NCBI GenBank assembly: GCA_018398815.1
Contig: CM031595.1
Span: forward strand, 139,565,679 to 139,629,678
Length of the DNA stretch: 64,000 bases
Reading direction: 5' to 3'
DNA from: Conus ventricosus
Lineage: Eukaryota > Mollusca > Gastropoda > Neogastropoda > Conidae
Part shown: one piece after another, positions 1-11,177 of the stretch
Layout of the letters: the number at the start of each line of letters is the position of its first letter
How positions within the stretch are numbered: the stretch's first letter is position 1
Made by a program: the position numbers and the translations under genes
The notes under the pieces: model-generated
The model's input: only the letters and a program-made list of their open reading frames with translations
Database searches by the model: none
Told to the model about the DNA's origin: nothing

Positions 1-81
1 TTTCTTGGATTTTACCCTTCAAACCTGACAACAACTCTTTATATTCAAGCACTGATTTGTTGCCTTTCTTCTGGATAAGTG

Positions 82-342
82 TTAAAACTCCTCCTTCTTT
101 TCTGTTGCTGAGCCTGTCTTAATACTATCTGTATTTCGTGGGCTATCTGGGACAGAGGTAGTAACCCCTGGATGATTTAATCGACTGCTGTACTTGTCTG
201 TAATAGTCAGTTCTTTTTCTTCTTCCTCCTCCCCTTTCTCCAGTTTTTTGAAAGTCATTCCCCCAAACGACAGACTTCCGTGAGGAAGGGGAGGTCGAGC
301 TGGAGGTGGTGGTTTCTGTTTGGAAGCTGAACTCATGATAAC
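82..342 (-). CDS. Candidate coding exon of an unidentified gene at the window edge
   Basis: Reading the minus strand, a splice-acceptor-like pyrimidine stretch ending in TTTTGCAG precedes position 342. It is followed in frame by a Met codon (336-334) and about 84 codons to a TAA at 84-82. The protein is low in complexity: a proline-rich start (KPPPPARPPLP), then a run of acidic residues (GEEEEEKE), then a Ser/Thr-rich tail ending EKKEEF. I recognise no domain. The biased but non-repetitive composition and the acceptor suggest a real exon of a minus-strand gene lying to the right or extending off the left edge. A chance ORF is the alternative. Confidence 0.4.
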   Translation of the reverse strand, partial: VIMSSASKQKPPPPARPPLPHGSLSFGGMTFKKLEKGEEEEEKELTITDKYSSRLNHPGVTTSVPDSPRNTDSIKTGSATEKKEEF

Positions 343-548
343 CTGCAAAAGTCAAGAAGAAAATTAAAGATTATTATTAGGCACAGAATCACTGTTCAGT
401 AGCACTGTGAAATTTGTCTGTCTACTTCATATAATACAGCCTGCTATCTATCCAACTGTATTTTTTTCCTGCTGACTCTAAGACGATATTGGTTAAATGA
501 ACTGGCAAAATAATCGATCAAGTTGTGCACAATGCACTTTAAATAACA

Positions 549-549
<1 letters not shown>

Positions 550-604
<55 letters not shown>
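550..604. repeat. (CA)n microsatellite
   Basis: An uninterrupted CA dinucleotide run of about 27 units. The valine/cysteine-rich reading frames over it are artefacts. A second, interrupted CA block with ATGCACATGC-type spacers follows at about 930-1050. Confidence 0.95.
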
Positions 605-607
<3 letters not shown>

Positions 608-1494
608 ACAAGATATTATCTTTGACTCCCATGGTATGACACTCACCGATACTCTGAAACTCATACTACACATACAGTAAGAACGTTGCACATCATTTCT
701 GTACTGCCAGCAGGTGTGCACATCAGCTCTGATATGAACATGCATCAAGTGTTACTGACATTCACAGGCCAGGCTGTTACATCTGTGCCAGGACTGAACA
801 CACGGCACATGGGCCAACAAAGAACAACCCAGCAGAGATGGTGAGGTGAACTGAACAATGTTAGGTGACAGAATTGACCTAACTAGTTGCTGAAAAATAC
901 ACAAACATGCTGTGAAACAATTTATGTGCATGCACGTGCATGTGCGTACACACACAGGTACACAACACACACACACACACACAGGTACACACACACACAC
1001 ACATAATCATATGCACATGCACAGACACAATCATATGCACATTCACAGAAACACCGACATACAGGAGATTAAGACAGTGGTAAGACAGAGGCAGAGACAG
1101 AGTATGAGAGAACATCAATGCTCTCTCAAAATGTTTAATTGTAACAAGCATAATGTACAGCAGTTTACAAAGTGACCAATGTCAGACATGCTCCATCTGA
1201 ACTTACAGAATGATGCAGTATTCCCTTTCAAAATAATAATCTAACTGTGATTGTTTTCTTCACTGGTAAACCGATTCCAATGTGCAGGAAAAATGGCACA
1301 AAGATATGAATGAGGATGGGTTAGAGAGTGGGTAGCAGAGGAAAGGATAATAACACTTATCAAAGTGATAACTAACTGAGTGAATAGGAATCCAGTCAAG
1401 TTATGTCATTCATGATCAAACTGATCACAAAGGCAACATCAGGGTTAAAGTGGATAGAACAGGTAGAGAGCAGAAGGGAAAAAAGTAACAAAAA

Positions 1495-1507
1495 CAACAA
1501 CCTCAAA
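1495..1507. repeat. Left target-site duplication of the tandem array
   Basis: The 13-base word caacaacctcaaa occurs here and again at 3757-3769, exactly where the tandem array starts and stops. This is the footprint expected if the whole array was inserted as one unit by retrotransposition. Confidence 0.75.
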
Positions 1508-1867
1508 CAGTAAACAAGTGGGGTATGTTTTGCTCCCATAAGGAAACCTAACACAGAGTAACTTTTAGTCAAGACTGGCACAGCCTTTTAAACTTGAATA
1601 AAATCAGACAAAATACATAGACGAACAATCTAATAGTGGGGGAAAAACAAGCGCAGGCCAACAACTGAACTGTCTGGCAAAGATTTGGCCTTGAGGGGAG
1701 GGGAGAGGAGAGGGGAGTTTGAAAATGGAGAAACTGGGAAAATGAAATATAAAAAAAAAAATAAAAAATAAATAAATTATGTTACAGATATGAAAACTCT
1801 TCACTAGCTGCATAAGGGAACCATCGCAATCCCTTTTGAAGGCAGATATATTTGTATTGCCTGCTCC

Positions 1868-1937
1868 GAGGCCTTTCGCCCGCTGGATCGGGACTCATCA
1901 GGGAGACACGGCTGGTTGTGTCTGCGCTCCCGGCGTC
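1868..1937 (-). ncRNA. Hammerhead-ribozyme-like fold, copy 1
   Basis: The minus strand reads CTGATGAG, then a hairpin (CCCG-ATCCAG-CGGG, with one bulged T next to the closing G-C), then CGAAA. These are the two invariant core strands of a hammerhead around helix II. Upstream, GACAC/GTGTC and GGA/TCC can form helix I. The outer GACGCC and GGCCTC can form helix III with one C-C mismatch. The usual U-H cleavage dinucleotide at the helix III/I junction is not evident, so activity is doubtful. The fold also occurs at 2777-2846 and 3688-3757. Confidence 0.5.
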
Positions 1938-2517
1938 AAATAGAGACACACCACAGTCCATAATACTGTGGTGTTCTCACCACCATGGGTGCAAAAAAGA
2001 ATCCAATAGCACCCCCAGAGCAGCCAGCAAAGAGTAGTAAATGCAACCAAACGAAAGTGTGGGGAGGAAAAAAGTTGTAAAACTAAAGACATTATGCAAA
2101 TAATATAAAATGTAGGGGACAGTCTTTGAGCCTACGCCTGAGGATCCACCCGAAGATGCAAGGGAGATCAAAAGACAAACACACAGACGGACAGAAACAA
2201 ATACAAATAACCTCAATTTAATCAAAGCAAAATCGGAAATGAAATGAGGTAGGGAACAGTAAACGATAAACAGTAAACAAGTGGGGTATGTTTTGCTCCC
2301 ATAAGGAAACCTAACACAGAGTAACTTTTATTCAAGACTGGCACAGCCTTTTGAACTTGAATAAAGTCAGACAAAATACATAGACGAACAATCTAATAGT
2401 GGGGGAAAAACAAGCGCAGGCCAACAACTGAACTGTCTGGCAAAGATTTGGACTTGAGGGGAGGGGAGAGGAGAGGGGAGTTTGAAGATGGAGAAACTGG
2501 GAAAATGAAATTTAAAA

Positions 2518-2653
2518 TTCCCCGAAGATGGAGTATGGCTGCCTTAATGGCGGGATAAAAAAGGGTCATACACACAAAACTCCACTGCCTGGCTATACAG
2601 GGAGTGTCCGCAGGAGTATCAGCCTGCGTACGCAGAAAGAAAGAAAGAAAGAA
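2518..2653 (+). mobile_element. Short SINE (3' module) inside tandem copy 2
   Basis: A ~130-bp element starting TTCCCCGAAGATGGAG and ending in a (GAAA)n tail. It occurs at the same internal site in array copies 2 (here) and 3 (3428-3563) and is absent from copy 1, so it entered one unit before that unit was duplicated. A direct repeat AAATTCC may be its target duplication. Confidence 0.8.
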
Positions 2654-2776
2654 ATTCCAAACAAAAAAAAAACAAAAAAAAAAAATTATGTTACAGATAT
2701 GAAAACTCTTCACTAGCTGCATAAGGGAACCATCGCAATCCCTTTTGAAGGCAGATATATTTGTATTGCCTGCTCC

Positions 2777-2846
2777 GAGGCCTTTCGCCCGCTGGATCGG
2801 GACTCATCAGGGAGACACGGCTGGTTGTGTCTGCGCTCCCGGCGTC
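2777..2846 (-). ncRNA. Hammerhead-ribozyme-like fold, copy 2
   Basis: Identical in sequence to the fold at 1868-1937, in the second tandem unit. Confidence 0.5.
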
Positions 2847-3427
2847 AAATAGAGACACACCACAGTCCATAATACTGTGGTGTTCTCACCACCATGGGTG
2901 CAAAAAAGAATCCAATAGCACCCCCAGAGCAGCCAGCAAAGAGTAGTAAATGCAACCAAACGAAAGTGTGGGGAGGAAAAAAGTTGTAAAACTAAAGACA
3001 TTATGCAAATAATATAAAAATGTAGGGGACAGTCTTTGAGCCTACGCCTGAGGATCCACCCGAAGATGCAAGGGAGATCAAAAGACAAACACACAGACGG
3101 ACAGAAACAAATACAAATAACCTCAATTTAATCAAAGCAAAATCGGAAATGAAATGAGGTAGGGAACAGTAAACGATAAACAGTAAACAAGTGGGGTATG
3201 TTTTGCTCCCATAAGGAAACCTAACACAGAGTAACTTTTATTCAAGACTGGCACAGCCTTTTGAACTTGAATAAAGTCAGACAAAATACATAGACGAACA
3301 ATCTAATAGTGGGGAAAAAACAAGCGCAGGCCAACAACTGAACTGTCTGGCAAAAATTTGGACTTGAGGGGAGGGGAGAGGAGAGGGGAGTTTGAAGATG
3401 GAGAAACTGGGAAAATGAAATTTAAAA

Positions 3428-3563
3428 TTCCCCGAAGATGGAGTATGGCTGCCTTAATGGCGGGATAAAAAAGGGTCATACACACAAAACTCCACTGCCT
3501 GGCTATACAGGGAGTGTCCGCAGGAGTATCAGCCTGCGTACGCAGAAAGAAAGAAAGAAAGAA
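3428..3563 (+). mobile_element. Short SINE (3' module) inside tandem copy 3
   Basis: Same insertion site and sequence as at 2518-2653, so this copy arose by duplication of the filled unit rather than by a new insertion. Confidence 0.8.
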
Positions 3564-3687
3564 ATTCCAAACAAAAAAAAAAAACAAAAAAAAAAATTAT
3601 GTTACAGATATGAAAACTCTTCACTAGCTGCATAAGGGAACCATCGCAATCCCTTTTGAAGGCAGATATATTTGTATTGCCTGCTCC

Positions 3688-3757
3688 GAGGCCTTTCGCC
3701 CGCTGGATCGGGACTCATCAGGGAGACACGGCTGGTTGTGTCTGCGCTCCCGGCGTC
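3688..3757 (-). ncRNA. Hammerhead-ribozyme-like fold, copy 3, at the array end
   Basis: Third copy of the fold. The array ends within one or two bases of the outer end of its helix III and then passes into the right target duplication (3757-3769). Confidence 0.5.
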
Positions 3758-3969
3758 AACAACCTCAAAGTTTTGAACTGTTCAAGTACTCATTTTTTTC
3801 CTCAAAAACACTTTTTTCCTTTTTTTAAAATCAAAACACACACTGCTTTGGAGCGATGAGTGGTTGACTTCCTAGTTTCACACGGTGGAGGCAGATGAAC
3901 TGATTGGTGTCATATTATCTCAGGCAGCAGGTATTGCATTCCAAACTCTGTGAAAGTAGAGAATGATTG

Positions 3970-3970
<1 letters not shown>

Positions 3971-4034
<64 letters not shown>
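3971..4034. repeat. (GA)n microsatellite with GGGA tail
   Basis: About 31 GA units followed by a short GGGA-rich stretch. Confidence 0.95.
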
Positions 4035-4038
<4 letters not shown>

Positions 4039-6689
4039 AGGGAGGGAGGATGGGAGGGAAAGCTGCGGGGAGGGAGAGCTGAGCTTTCACACTCAGCTCA
4101 TGACAGCCCATTCATCTGTCGCTTCCCCAGTGACACCAGGCTGTGGTAGCAGATGGCCATCACACATTGTGCGCAGAAGTACAAGATATACCATATCCCT
4201 GCGTGGTAGCTGATTTGTCAGTGCCTCAACATTTCATTTTCAAATCCTAGTTTTCAATAGTTTTCAAATTCTGACAGCTTCTGATAAGTTGAGGGTAAGA
4301 TTTCTAATGTTAAAGGTCTACATATATGTAGACCTATGTATGGCATTCATTACACAAATACAAGACCAAGTATATATGTACACATGTACTAAAGACCTGG
4401 CATATGTATTTGGTGGATTATGGAAACATAAACATACTCTCAAGCTGTACGCTTGAAACAGTCACACATTGAAATGTTCAAATATATACAAGAAAATGGT
4501 CGCTTGTGGGAACAGGAACCAGTGACCAGAACTGAAACACCTAAAGAAACCACACTGAATTATACTTGTTCTGTGGGACAGAAATGATTGACACTGAGGA
4601 GAACCTGAACTAACCAGAAAAACTACAAAACGATGGATACTCAACCTTCAGGAGCCCCTATGTGGCTATTCTATATCCTTATATTTATGACTAAGATGAT
4701 TACTAAACTATTTGTATTCTTCTTAGACTTTCTCTTACTTTCTTTTCTCTTTTTAATACTATCATTATCATTTTTGTTATTGTTATTATCATTATCATTA
4801 TTACTTTTATTATTATTGCTCAAATAACCATATGATTGTAACAATTCTTATTCTCTCCCTCTTGTTCTTTTTCTGTTACTATCATTATTATCATACAATA
4901 ACTGTTATCATCATTGTTAGAATCATCATTACCACCAAATGATCAAAATACAATCATTACTATTGTTATCATTATTTTAACCTGTGTCTCCTTCCCTTCA
5001 ACTTCCTTTTCAACCTCTTCCTCCTTCAGTTCCATCCTGGTTTAATTGTTCACTCAAGACCAAATTTTGCAACTAGATTGAAGAGATACATGACTGTTAC
5101 TCCTCTTTTTTTTTCTTTGTTTTGAATGTCATTTGTCCTGCCTGAAGAAGATCCAACAGATTAAAACATGTTATGTTCACTTTGTAATTTGTTTGTTGCT
5201 TCATTCGGTACTTCTGCATTTGCTCTTGAGTCTTCAGTGTCATTTAGGTCTGGGATATTGTAACCAGACAGACTTGCAAGCGCCCTCTAAAGGGGAACAC
5301 TCGCTCATACCAGCCCCAAAACTATGGAACAACTCTTGTCAGAAAAGGGCTTCATAGGCAGAGTCCCATGTAAACTGGATCAGAACATGCGACTGAGTAT
5401 CACCAATGTGACTCAGTAACAATGCGGTATCGTTGATAGAAATTTTCCTCATTACAACACAATGTTGATAATTTCCTGAAACTGAGACTGTGACAAAATG
5501 AGCTTTACTATGCATACAAGGAAGCTGGGAGGGAAGTAATGCAATCAAAACGGTATGGGAAATGATGGGGAAAAAAAACTACCAACCAGTCTTAACAAGC
5601 ATAATAACTATGAATTTCTAACAGGAGCTTCATCAATATGGTCTGGTCATTGTCAGGAAAAGAATAACAAAGTAATCCCATGTTATCATCTGGAGGAATG
5701 GTAATTTATGCATCTATACTATCAGCACAATAACAACCACTTCGTGTCATTTCTTTAATGAAACCTCACACAATTTTCCTGAACAACTAGAATACTTTAA
5801 GGAATGTAAATATCTCCATTCTGTAAGTGAGTAAAAAGTTTGTTCTACACAAACATGCTCCAAAGTTGTCATCAATACATCCGACCACCAGTCCCCTCTC
5901 CAGAGTGCAATTCCTAAAATACTTGGCACTTTGGGCTGGCGTCTCTTTTCATCTCCACACCTGACACTTAACTTTCCATAACACATAGGACGTAAATGGA
6001 GAAAATAACACCAGCCAACCTCATGGTTCCAGGTGGGAGTCACAATGAAAAGTTCTAAAAAAAATCAGTATAGCATATCATAATTATGTTATGCTATATT
6101 GCTGTTTTCAAAGATAATCAAAGAATGGGTCTTTTGTTTGAGACAGAATGTTACAATGACCAGGTCCTTTGTTTTTTTAGTTTAAAATAAAGTGACACTA
6201 ACACACTTGATGTGTTTGCAAACACTGGAGTCTAATAAAACCATGCAGAAACTTCATACAACCAAGAAATGAAGAGTTCTGAAACACATGCATTCTTCAC
6301 CGAGATGGGGTCGGACTATTGCTCATCCCTCCCTCCTCCAAGCATCTGCCCTCAAAACCGATGATTATGACGCAAGTGGCACTGTAATAAGAATTTAAAA
6401 AATCAAAAGCGATAAAAATTTTAAAAAATCAGCAGCCCACAGACAGTAAATGATTGCCAGTTGAGTGCTGTCATAATACTTCTGGCAGGTTCTTCCAGTT
6501 AAAGGAAGAAGAAAGACAATTTCATTGTAGTCCCTTTTGTACTGTGGTGGGGATATGCCAGCTTGTGGGAATGCAAGCTGCTTTAATGCTTATGGTTGAC
6601 TGCTGGGAGAAATTTGAAGTTACTCTTGAATGTGATCTTGAAGCAACAAAGTAACTATGCATATCATCACACACCTTGCCAGGCCTACA
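4035..6689. other. Stretch without recognisable gene
   Basis: AT-rich sequence. Contents noted: a perfect 20-base palindrome at 4315-4334, and a degenerate ATT/ATC trinucleotide region at about 4690-4975. Reading frames are short, overlapping and unlike known families. Confidence 0.6.
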
Positions 6690-7200
6690 TCAGATCTCTC
6701 CAATATCATCAAAACCCATGTAAGATCTTTTAAAAGAACAAGCAGAGTTCATCTGGGATAAACTATAGGAAATCTTCAGAAATGCAAAGGAAACTATCCT
6801 AAAATATCTTATGCCTGCCTTCTTTGACCCAACAAAGCCTACAATTCTACCAGTTGGCACAAGCAAGTATGGTCATGGAGCAGACCAGTCACCATTGCTT
6901 TAAAGTTCCATATCACTACTGAGTAAAACTATGCCCAGACAGAAAAGAAACTCCATGCCATTATGACTTTGGCTACCAGTATTTCCATCAAATTCTTTAT
7001 GGTGGAAAGGTCACCGTCCAGTCTGACCAAAAAGCCCTTGGAAATCATAACAAAGAAGCCACTCGCCAGGGCACCGCCTAGGCTTCAGAGAATGTTTTTA
7101 CAACTCCAAAAGTATGGTCTGGGCATCATCCGTGTGCCAGAAAAGAACATTCCTATGGCAGACACTCTATCTAGATTTTTTTTTCAGCACAGCCACTGAT
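6690..7200 (+). pseudogene. Ty3/gypsy-type RT-RNase H fragment, decayed
   Basis: Broken frames give the usual order of a gypsy polymerase tail: a KYLMPAFFDPTKP-like end of the reverse transcriptase, then an RNase H segment with a QKALE-like remnant of the TDHKPLE motif, RLQRMFLQLQKYGLGI, and MADTLSRF at 6963-7199. Frameshifts separate the parts, and neither LTRs nor integrase were found nearby. It is an old insertion fragment. Confidence 0.7.
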
Positions 7201-7898
7201 GCTTGACAGGACACACTTGCATCTACTTTGGTTTACTATCACATAACTTTTTAGCCCTGGGTATTAAATGGTTTCCGGAGTTCAAACTGCAAAGACATTT
7301 TTGAAGAAGTGCATGGCTGACACTAGCCAACTACTGCTTGCATTTCTTGAATAGTGCACGACACCAGCTGACAACCTGGCATTACCTGCTAAATGTTTCA
7401 TGGACTGCTAGCTCAGTTCCATCTTTCCTTCTATGGAACAACAGCTGAAACCATTCGTAATGGAACCAGCTGAAGTTATTGCCCCAAACCATCAGCTTAA
7501 TTAACTAAAGATATGTACACAAACTTTGGATCAGTCTTTGTTTAACTACCAAAAATGGGAACAAAGTCATACAACAAAATAACACACCCAGGTCACACCA
7601 CATTCAGATGGTCTTTTTGCCTTTCATGTTGTCCAACCATGTGCTGGGACCTTCTAAGGCATTTTATCAAATCTAAATCAATTCTGTACATGCTTGTCCA
7701 AAAATAATAATATTCTTAACCAGAATATTGATAACAATAACAACAATAATAACAGTTATAATAGTTAAAAAAAAACCTACACACAACCAATTCATTCCTA
7801 CCACGCTAAAAATGACTTAAAACTGGATCTATCTTCTATAGAATATCAAATCAAATGAAAACTATGTACCTTCCATGGGAACCCAAAAAAAACCAATT
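7201..7898. other. No clear feature
   Basis: Possibly further decayed retroelement sequence continuing from the RNase H fragment, and a short AAT/AAC-rich patch near 7720-7770. Nothing is identifiable. Confidence 0.4.
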
Positions 7899-8180
7899 TA
7901 GACCAGCCACTGTGCGGCAGTGGTTAGCTTTGATTCTCTGGTGGAGGGTGACAGTTTGATTTGCATCAAAGCCATTTATATTTCTGGGATTTTTTGGCCA
8001 ATGACCAGCCCCTACCCAGAACTGAGTTTGATATGGCTAAATCAGTAAAACTGGAACCACAGAGTTGAGTTTCATTCATTTACAGGATGTGTGTCTGGTG
8101 TATTGCACAAATTTCCTGGCCAACACTGCAGGTGTCTACATCTCTCTGGCACTGTTGATGTTGGTATATATTATGAAAGA
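7899..8180 (+). repeat. Possible tRNA-derived SINE, degenerate
   Basis: The segment GCGGCAGTGGTTAGCTTTG, followed about 40 bases on by CAGTTTGATTTGC, resembles a decayed box A and box B of a tRNA promoter. No tail or flanking duplication was identified, so the call is tentative. Confidence 0.3.
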
Positions 8181-8731
8181 AAGCATAGAATACAGCCCTG
8201 TCATGCAGCCTCAGACCAGACTGTAACTCCACAGCATCATCTTCATCATTATCACCCTAACCGATGAGCGTAAAAATAAATAAAAATCAAATTCTGTGGC
8301 TCTTCATTCCCTGTCCTCACGATGATCTCAGTTTTGAATTCCTCTCCACATCTGTGCCGTTGGTGAATTTCTGCCAAATTCACCAACATAGGCGCGAGGT
8401 CATGGAGACTGTCACTGGATGGATGCGGTGGTGCACTCCAGAGGGGGTGCTCACTCATGCTGGCTCCACAACTAAACAACTAGTGTCATCAGTATGGGGC
8501 TTAGTAGTTGGTGTCTTGCATATATTGGGTCAGAACAGGCACCACTGAACACCACCAAAGCAATTCGGCAGCAGTGCAGTGTCTCCTCTGGTGGGTTGCC
8601 TCATGACAATTTGACCATTTTACTCCCTGTGGACTGCTGGTACGGGGTTGTAATGGACAAGCAAGAGTGGACAGTGGACAGGGAACTGGAATGAGCAGTA
8701 TAGAGGTATGCCACTGGAGTAGCACAGAAGA

Positions 8732-8785
<54 letters not shown>
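8732..8785. repeat. (CA)n microsatellite
   Basis: About 27 CA units. Confidence 0.95.
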
Positions 8786-8788
<3 letters not shown>

Positions 8789-9604
8789 GTTAAACATTCC
8801 TGAACAAGATCTTCCTAACGGTTCCACACAGTGCTCTTATGCAACATCGTATAGATCCAAAGACTTCACAGTGACTGACTCTTCACATGGTGTGCACCAC
8901 TCTGAAAAATACCAGTGTGTAAAAGGAGTGACCTGTGTGTAACCAGCACAAAACTGTTTCTCAAACAGTGGCAGACAGACTCTTTAACTTAAGGTTTGGA
9001 TGACTCTGGAAAAGGTATTATCTATTTGTGTGTTCCAGTCCTATTGTGAAATGGCTGTTAGGCAGTTTCAAAGTATTTGTGGTCATGTGTGATTATCAAA
9101 ATTGTGAATTTTGAAGTCATATGACTTCAGCATTGGTGGGTGTATTGATTCAAAATAAATATGAATCCTTATCAGGTAGCATTTTATCAGTGAAAAGCAT
9201 GGTCTTACAGCTGAAAAGGCATGAGATCAATGACATGTAACTGACCTGTACTTCGAGTCTTCCATTAAACATGCTTTTTTAAAAAGTCAAGCTATTCTTT
9301 GATCTTATTGTACCTGATGGATAGTGAAATTAGAATTTAACTGTAATTGAAAACAAGCAGTTACTGCAAAACAATTCTTACCAAAATCACTAGATCTGAA
9401 CTGTTAATGAAGACAGGTTGGTGATCGTCTCTTCCAAAACCTATTTTCATAGTTCCCATAAAAGGAGATCTAAAATGGAACAGCATATAATTATAGATCC
9501 ATGATCGAGGATTTTATAAGTATCCTCCTCTAACTGACGGAAGTTTTGGTCTGTGTCAAATCATGTAGAAATGGAGGCATAGTTTTATTAGTGCCCTGTG
9601 AAGC
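8786..9604. other. No clear feature
   Basis: AT-rich sequence with no reading frame or repeat that I recognise. Confidence 0.5.
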
Positions 9605-9607
9605 ACA

Positions 9608-9650
<43 letters not shown>
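9605..9650. repeat. (CA)n microsatellite
   Basis: About 22 CA units with one CATA interruption near the start. Confidence 0.95.
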
Positions 9651-9652
<2 letters not shown>

Positions 9653-10037
9653 AAAAATGCTGATAAGGGTATGAACATATGTTACTATTCAAAGATCTCA
9701 TCACATACTGATAATGTGTGTAGAGCGAGTGCAGCTTGAATGACTCTATCCATCACAAGACATGAGTTTGGGTTTTTTTTTTAGAAGTCAGGAAGTTGTG
9801 AGTTGATGAGTTATAAAAAAACAGAAACAATGTCACACAGTTTGGCCTTGGACCATGAGAGTTTATTTCGGCTCCCTTTAACAATTTCCACTTCATCTCA
9901 TAGTGAAAATGTCGAAGATAGCAACATGAGCCAAAAATTGTCATATGATTGAAACTGCGCCCTCCATCATCCCCCCAACCACCTCCTTTTACATACATTC
10001 AGTTCAATCCACAATTGCAGTCTGGTAGAAATCCCTG

Positions 10038-10064
10038 CCCCCCCCCCCCCCCCCCCCCCCCCCC
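10038..10064. repeat. Poly-C tract, 27 bases
   Basis: Homopolymer of C; its exact length is unreliable in any assembly. Confidence 0.9.
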
Positions 10065-10089
10065 TTCTTTTACAAATGTTCTTGCATGA

Positions 10090-10830
10090 GGTATCACTGA
10101 CTCCCAGTTTTCTAGATTGGGTACAATTTTCTATCATGTGGCACAAGTCACAGCCAAAGCCAACAAGATAGTGGGGTTGATTCGGAGGTCCTTTGATTAT
10201 CTTTCAGAACAGACTTTCAGCCAGCTGTTCAAAAGTCTTGTACGTCCACTGTTAGAGTATGGGCATTGTGTCTGGCAGCCACACCAGAAAACGCTTTGCA
10301 GAGAAATAGAAGATGTGCAGCGCCGAGCAACCAGACTCCTCAGTCATTTGAAAGACAGGCCTTACTCAGAGAGACTAAAGGTACTAAAACTACCAAGCTT
10401 AGAACACAGATGTCTCAGAGGCGATATTATTGAAGTCTTTAAATATCTGAACGGCTACTACAAAGTAAGTGCTCCTGTCTTCAAATTAGCTACTACCACT
10501 GACCTTAGGGAAATTCTCTGAAACTGCAGAAGCAGAGACCAAGAATAAATATCAGATCAAATTTTTTTTCCCACAGAGTGGTCTCCAGCTGGAACAGTTT
10601 GCCAGACATGGTGGTCTCAGCCCCTTCGCTGAATGCTTTCAAAAGCCATTTGGACCAACACTGGAAATAACTAAAGACAGTTTACGAGCCAGAGTCTGAG
10701 AGTGTCTGACTTAAGTTAGTGACATGTATATTCCCACGCATGTGAAAACTTAAGCCAGTAAGCTAGGACCAACGAACAGGCCCCAAAAGGGCCTCAAACA
10801 TTGAATCAAGTCAAGTCAAGTCAAGTCAAG
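10090..10830 (+). mobile_element. 5'-truncated LINE 3' end (RT C-terminus)
   Basis: The 10117-10521 frame matches the C-terminal region of CR1/Jockey-group reverse transcriptases: KANKIVGLIRRSFDYL, LFKSLVRPLLEYGHCVW, VQRRATRLLSHLKDRPY and the L(P)SLEHRCLRGDIIEVFK block. After one frame break, VVSSWNSLPDMVVSAPSLNAF and a terminal FKSHLDQHW motif complete the usual end of the protein (to about 10670). The copy ends in five TCAAG units (10806-10830), a simple-repeat LINE tail. It is fairly well preserved compared with the LINE that follows. Confidence 0.8.
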
Positions 10831-11021
10831 TACAAATACACTTTGGTCTGTGATGAATCTAAACACTGCAGTGTGAATCTTTTCAGCAATATATTAGAAA
10901 CGGGTCAATGTTCTTAAGTGTGAACTTACAGCATGTGAAAGAACCCACAGTCCTGAGAGCAAATGTAGCCTGTACAAAAACTGTCATGAAAATCAACTTC
11001 CGAAAATAAACAAGGAAACAA

Positions 11022-11177
11022 ATAAACAGACTGCAAAACTGAAAAAAAGGTATGTGGCACTTCACGCAGTGACATGTTCATGTGATTATCACTTCGTGAC
11101 CAGACTTAGTATAAACAGACTGCAAAACTGAAAAAAAAAGTATTGGCACTTCACGCGGTGACATGTTCATATGATTA
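11022..11177. repeat. 89-bp tandem duplication, second copy interrupted
   Basis: The unit 11022-11110 repeats from 11111. The second copy matches as far as GATTA at 11177, where a CR1 LINE begins. The missing end of the unit (CTTCGTGACCAGACTT) reappears at about 17177-17192, directly after the LINE tail. The LINE therefore landed inside the second unit. Confidence 0.75.

Larger units (their letters stand above)
1508..3756 (-). mobile_element. Tandem-repeat retroelement array with hammerhead-like motifs
   Basis: Three head-to-tail copies are seen: about 1508-2271 (764 bp), 2272-3180 (909 bp) and a partial copy 3181-3756. Copies 2 and 3 each carry a short SINE insert that copy 1 lacks, which explains the period difference. 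A 13-bp direct repeat flanks the whole array. No long reading frame is present. Each unit encodes on the minus strand a fold matching the hammerhead ribozyme core, and the array's minus-strand 5' end falls at that fold. Tandem, target-site-flanked, non-coding units with hammerheads are typical of Penelope-related and retrozyme elements; assignment to that group is inference. Confidence 0.6.
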
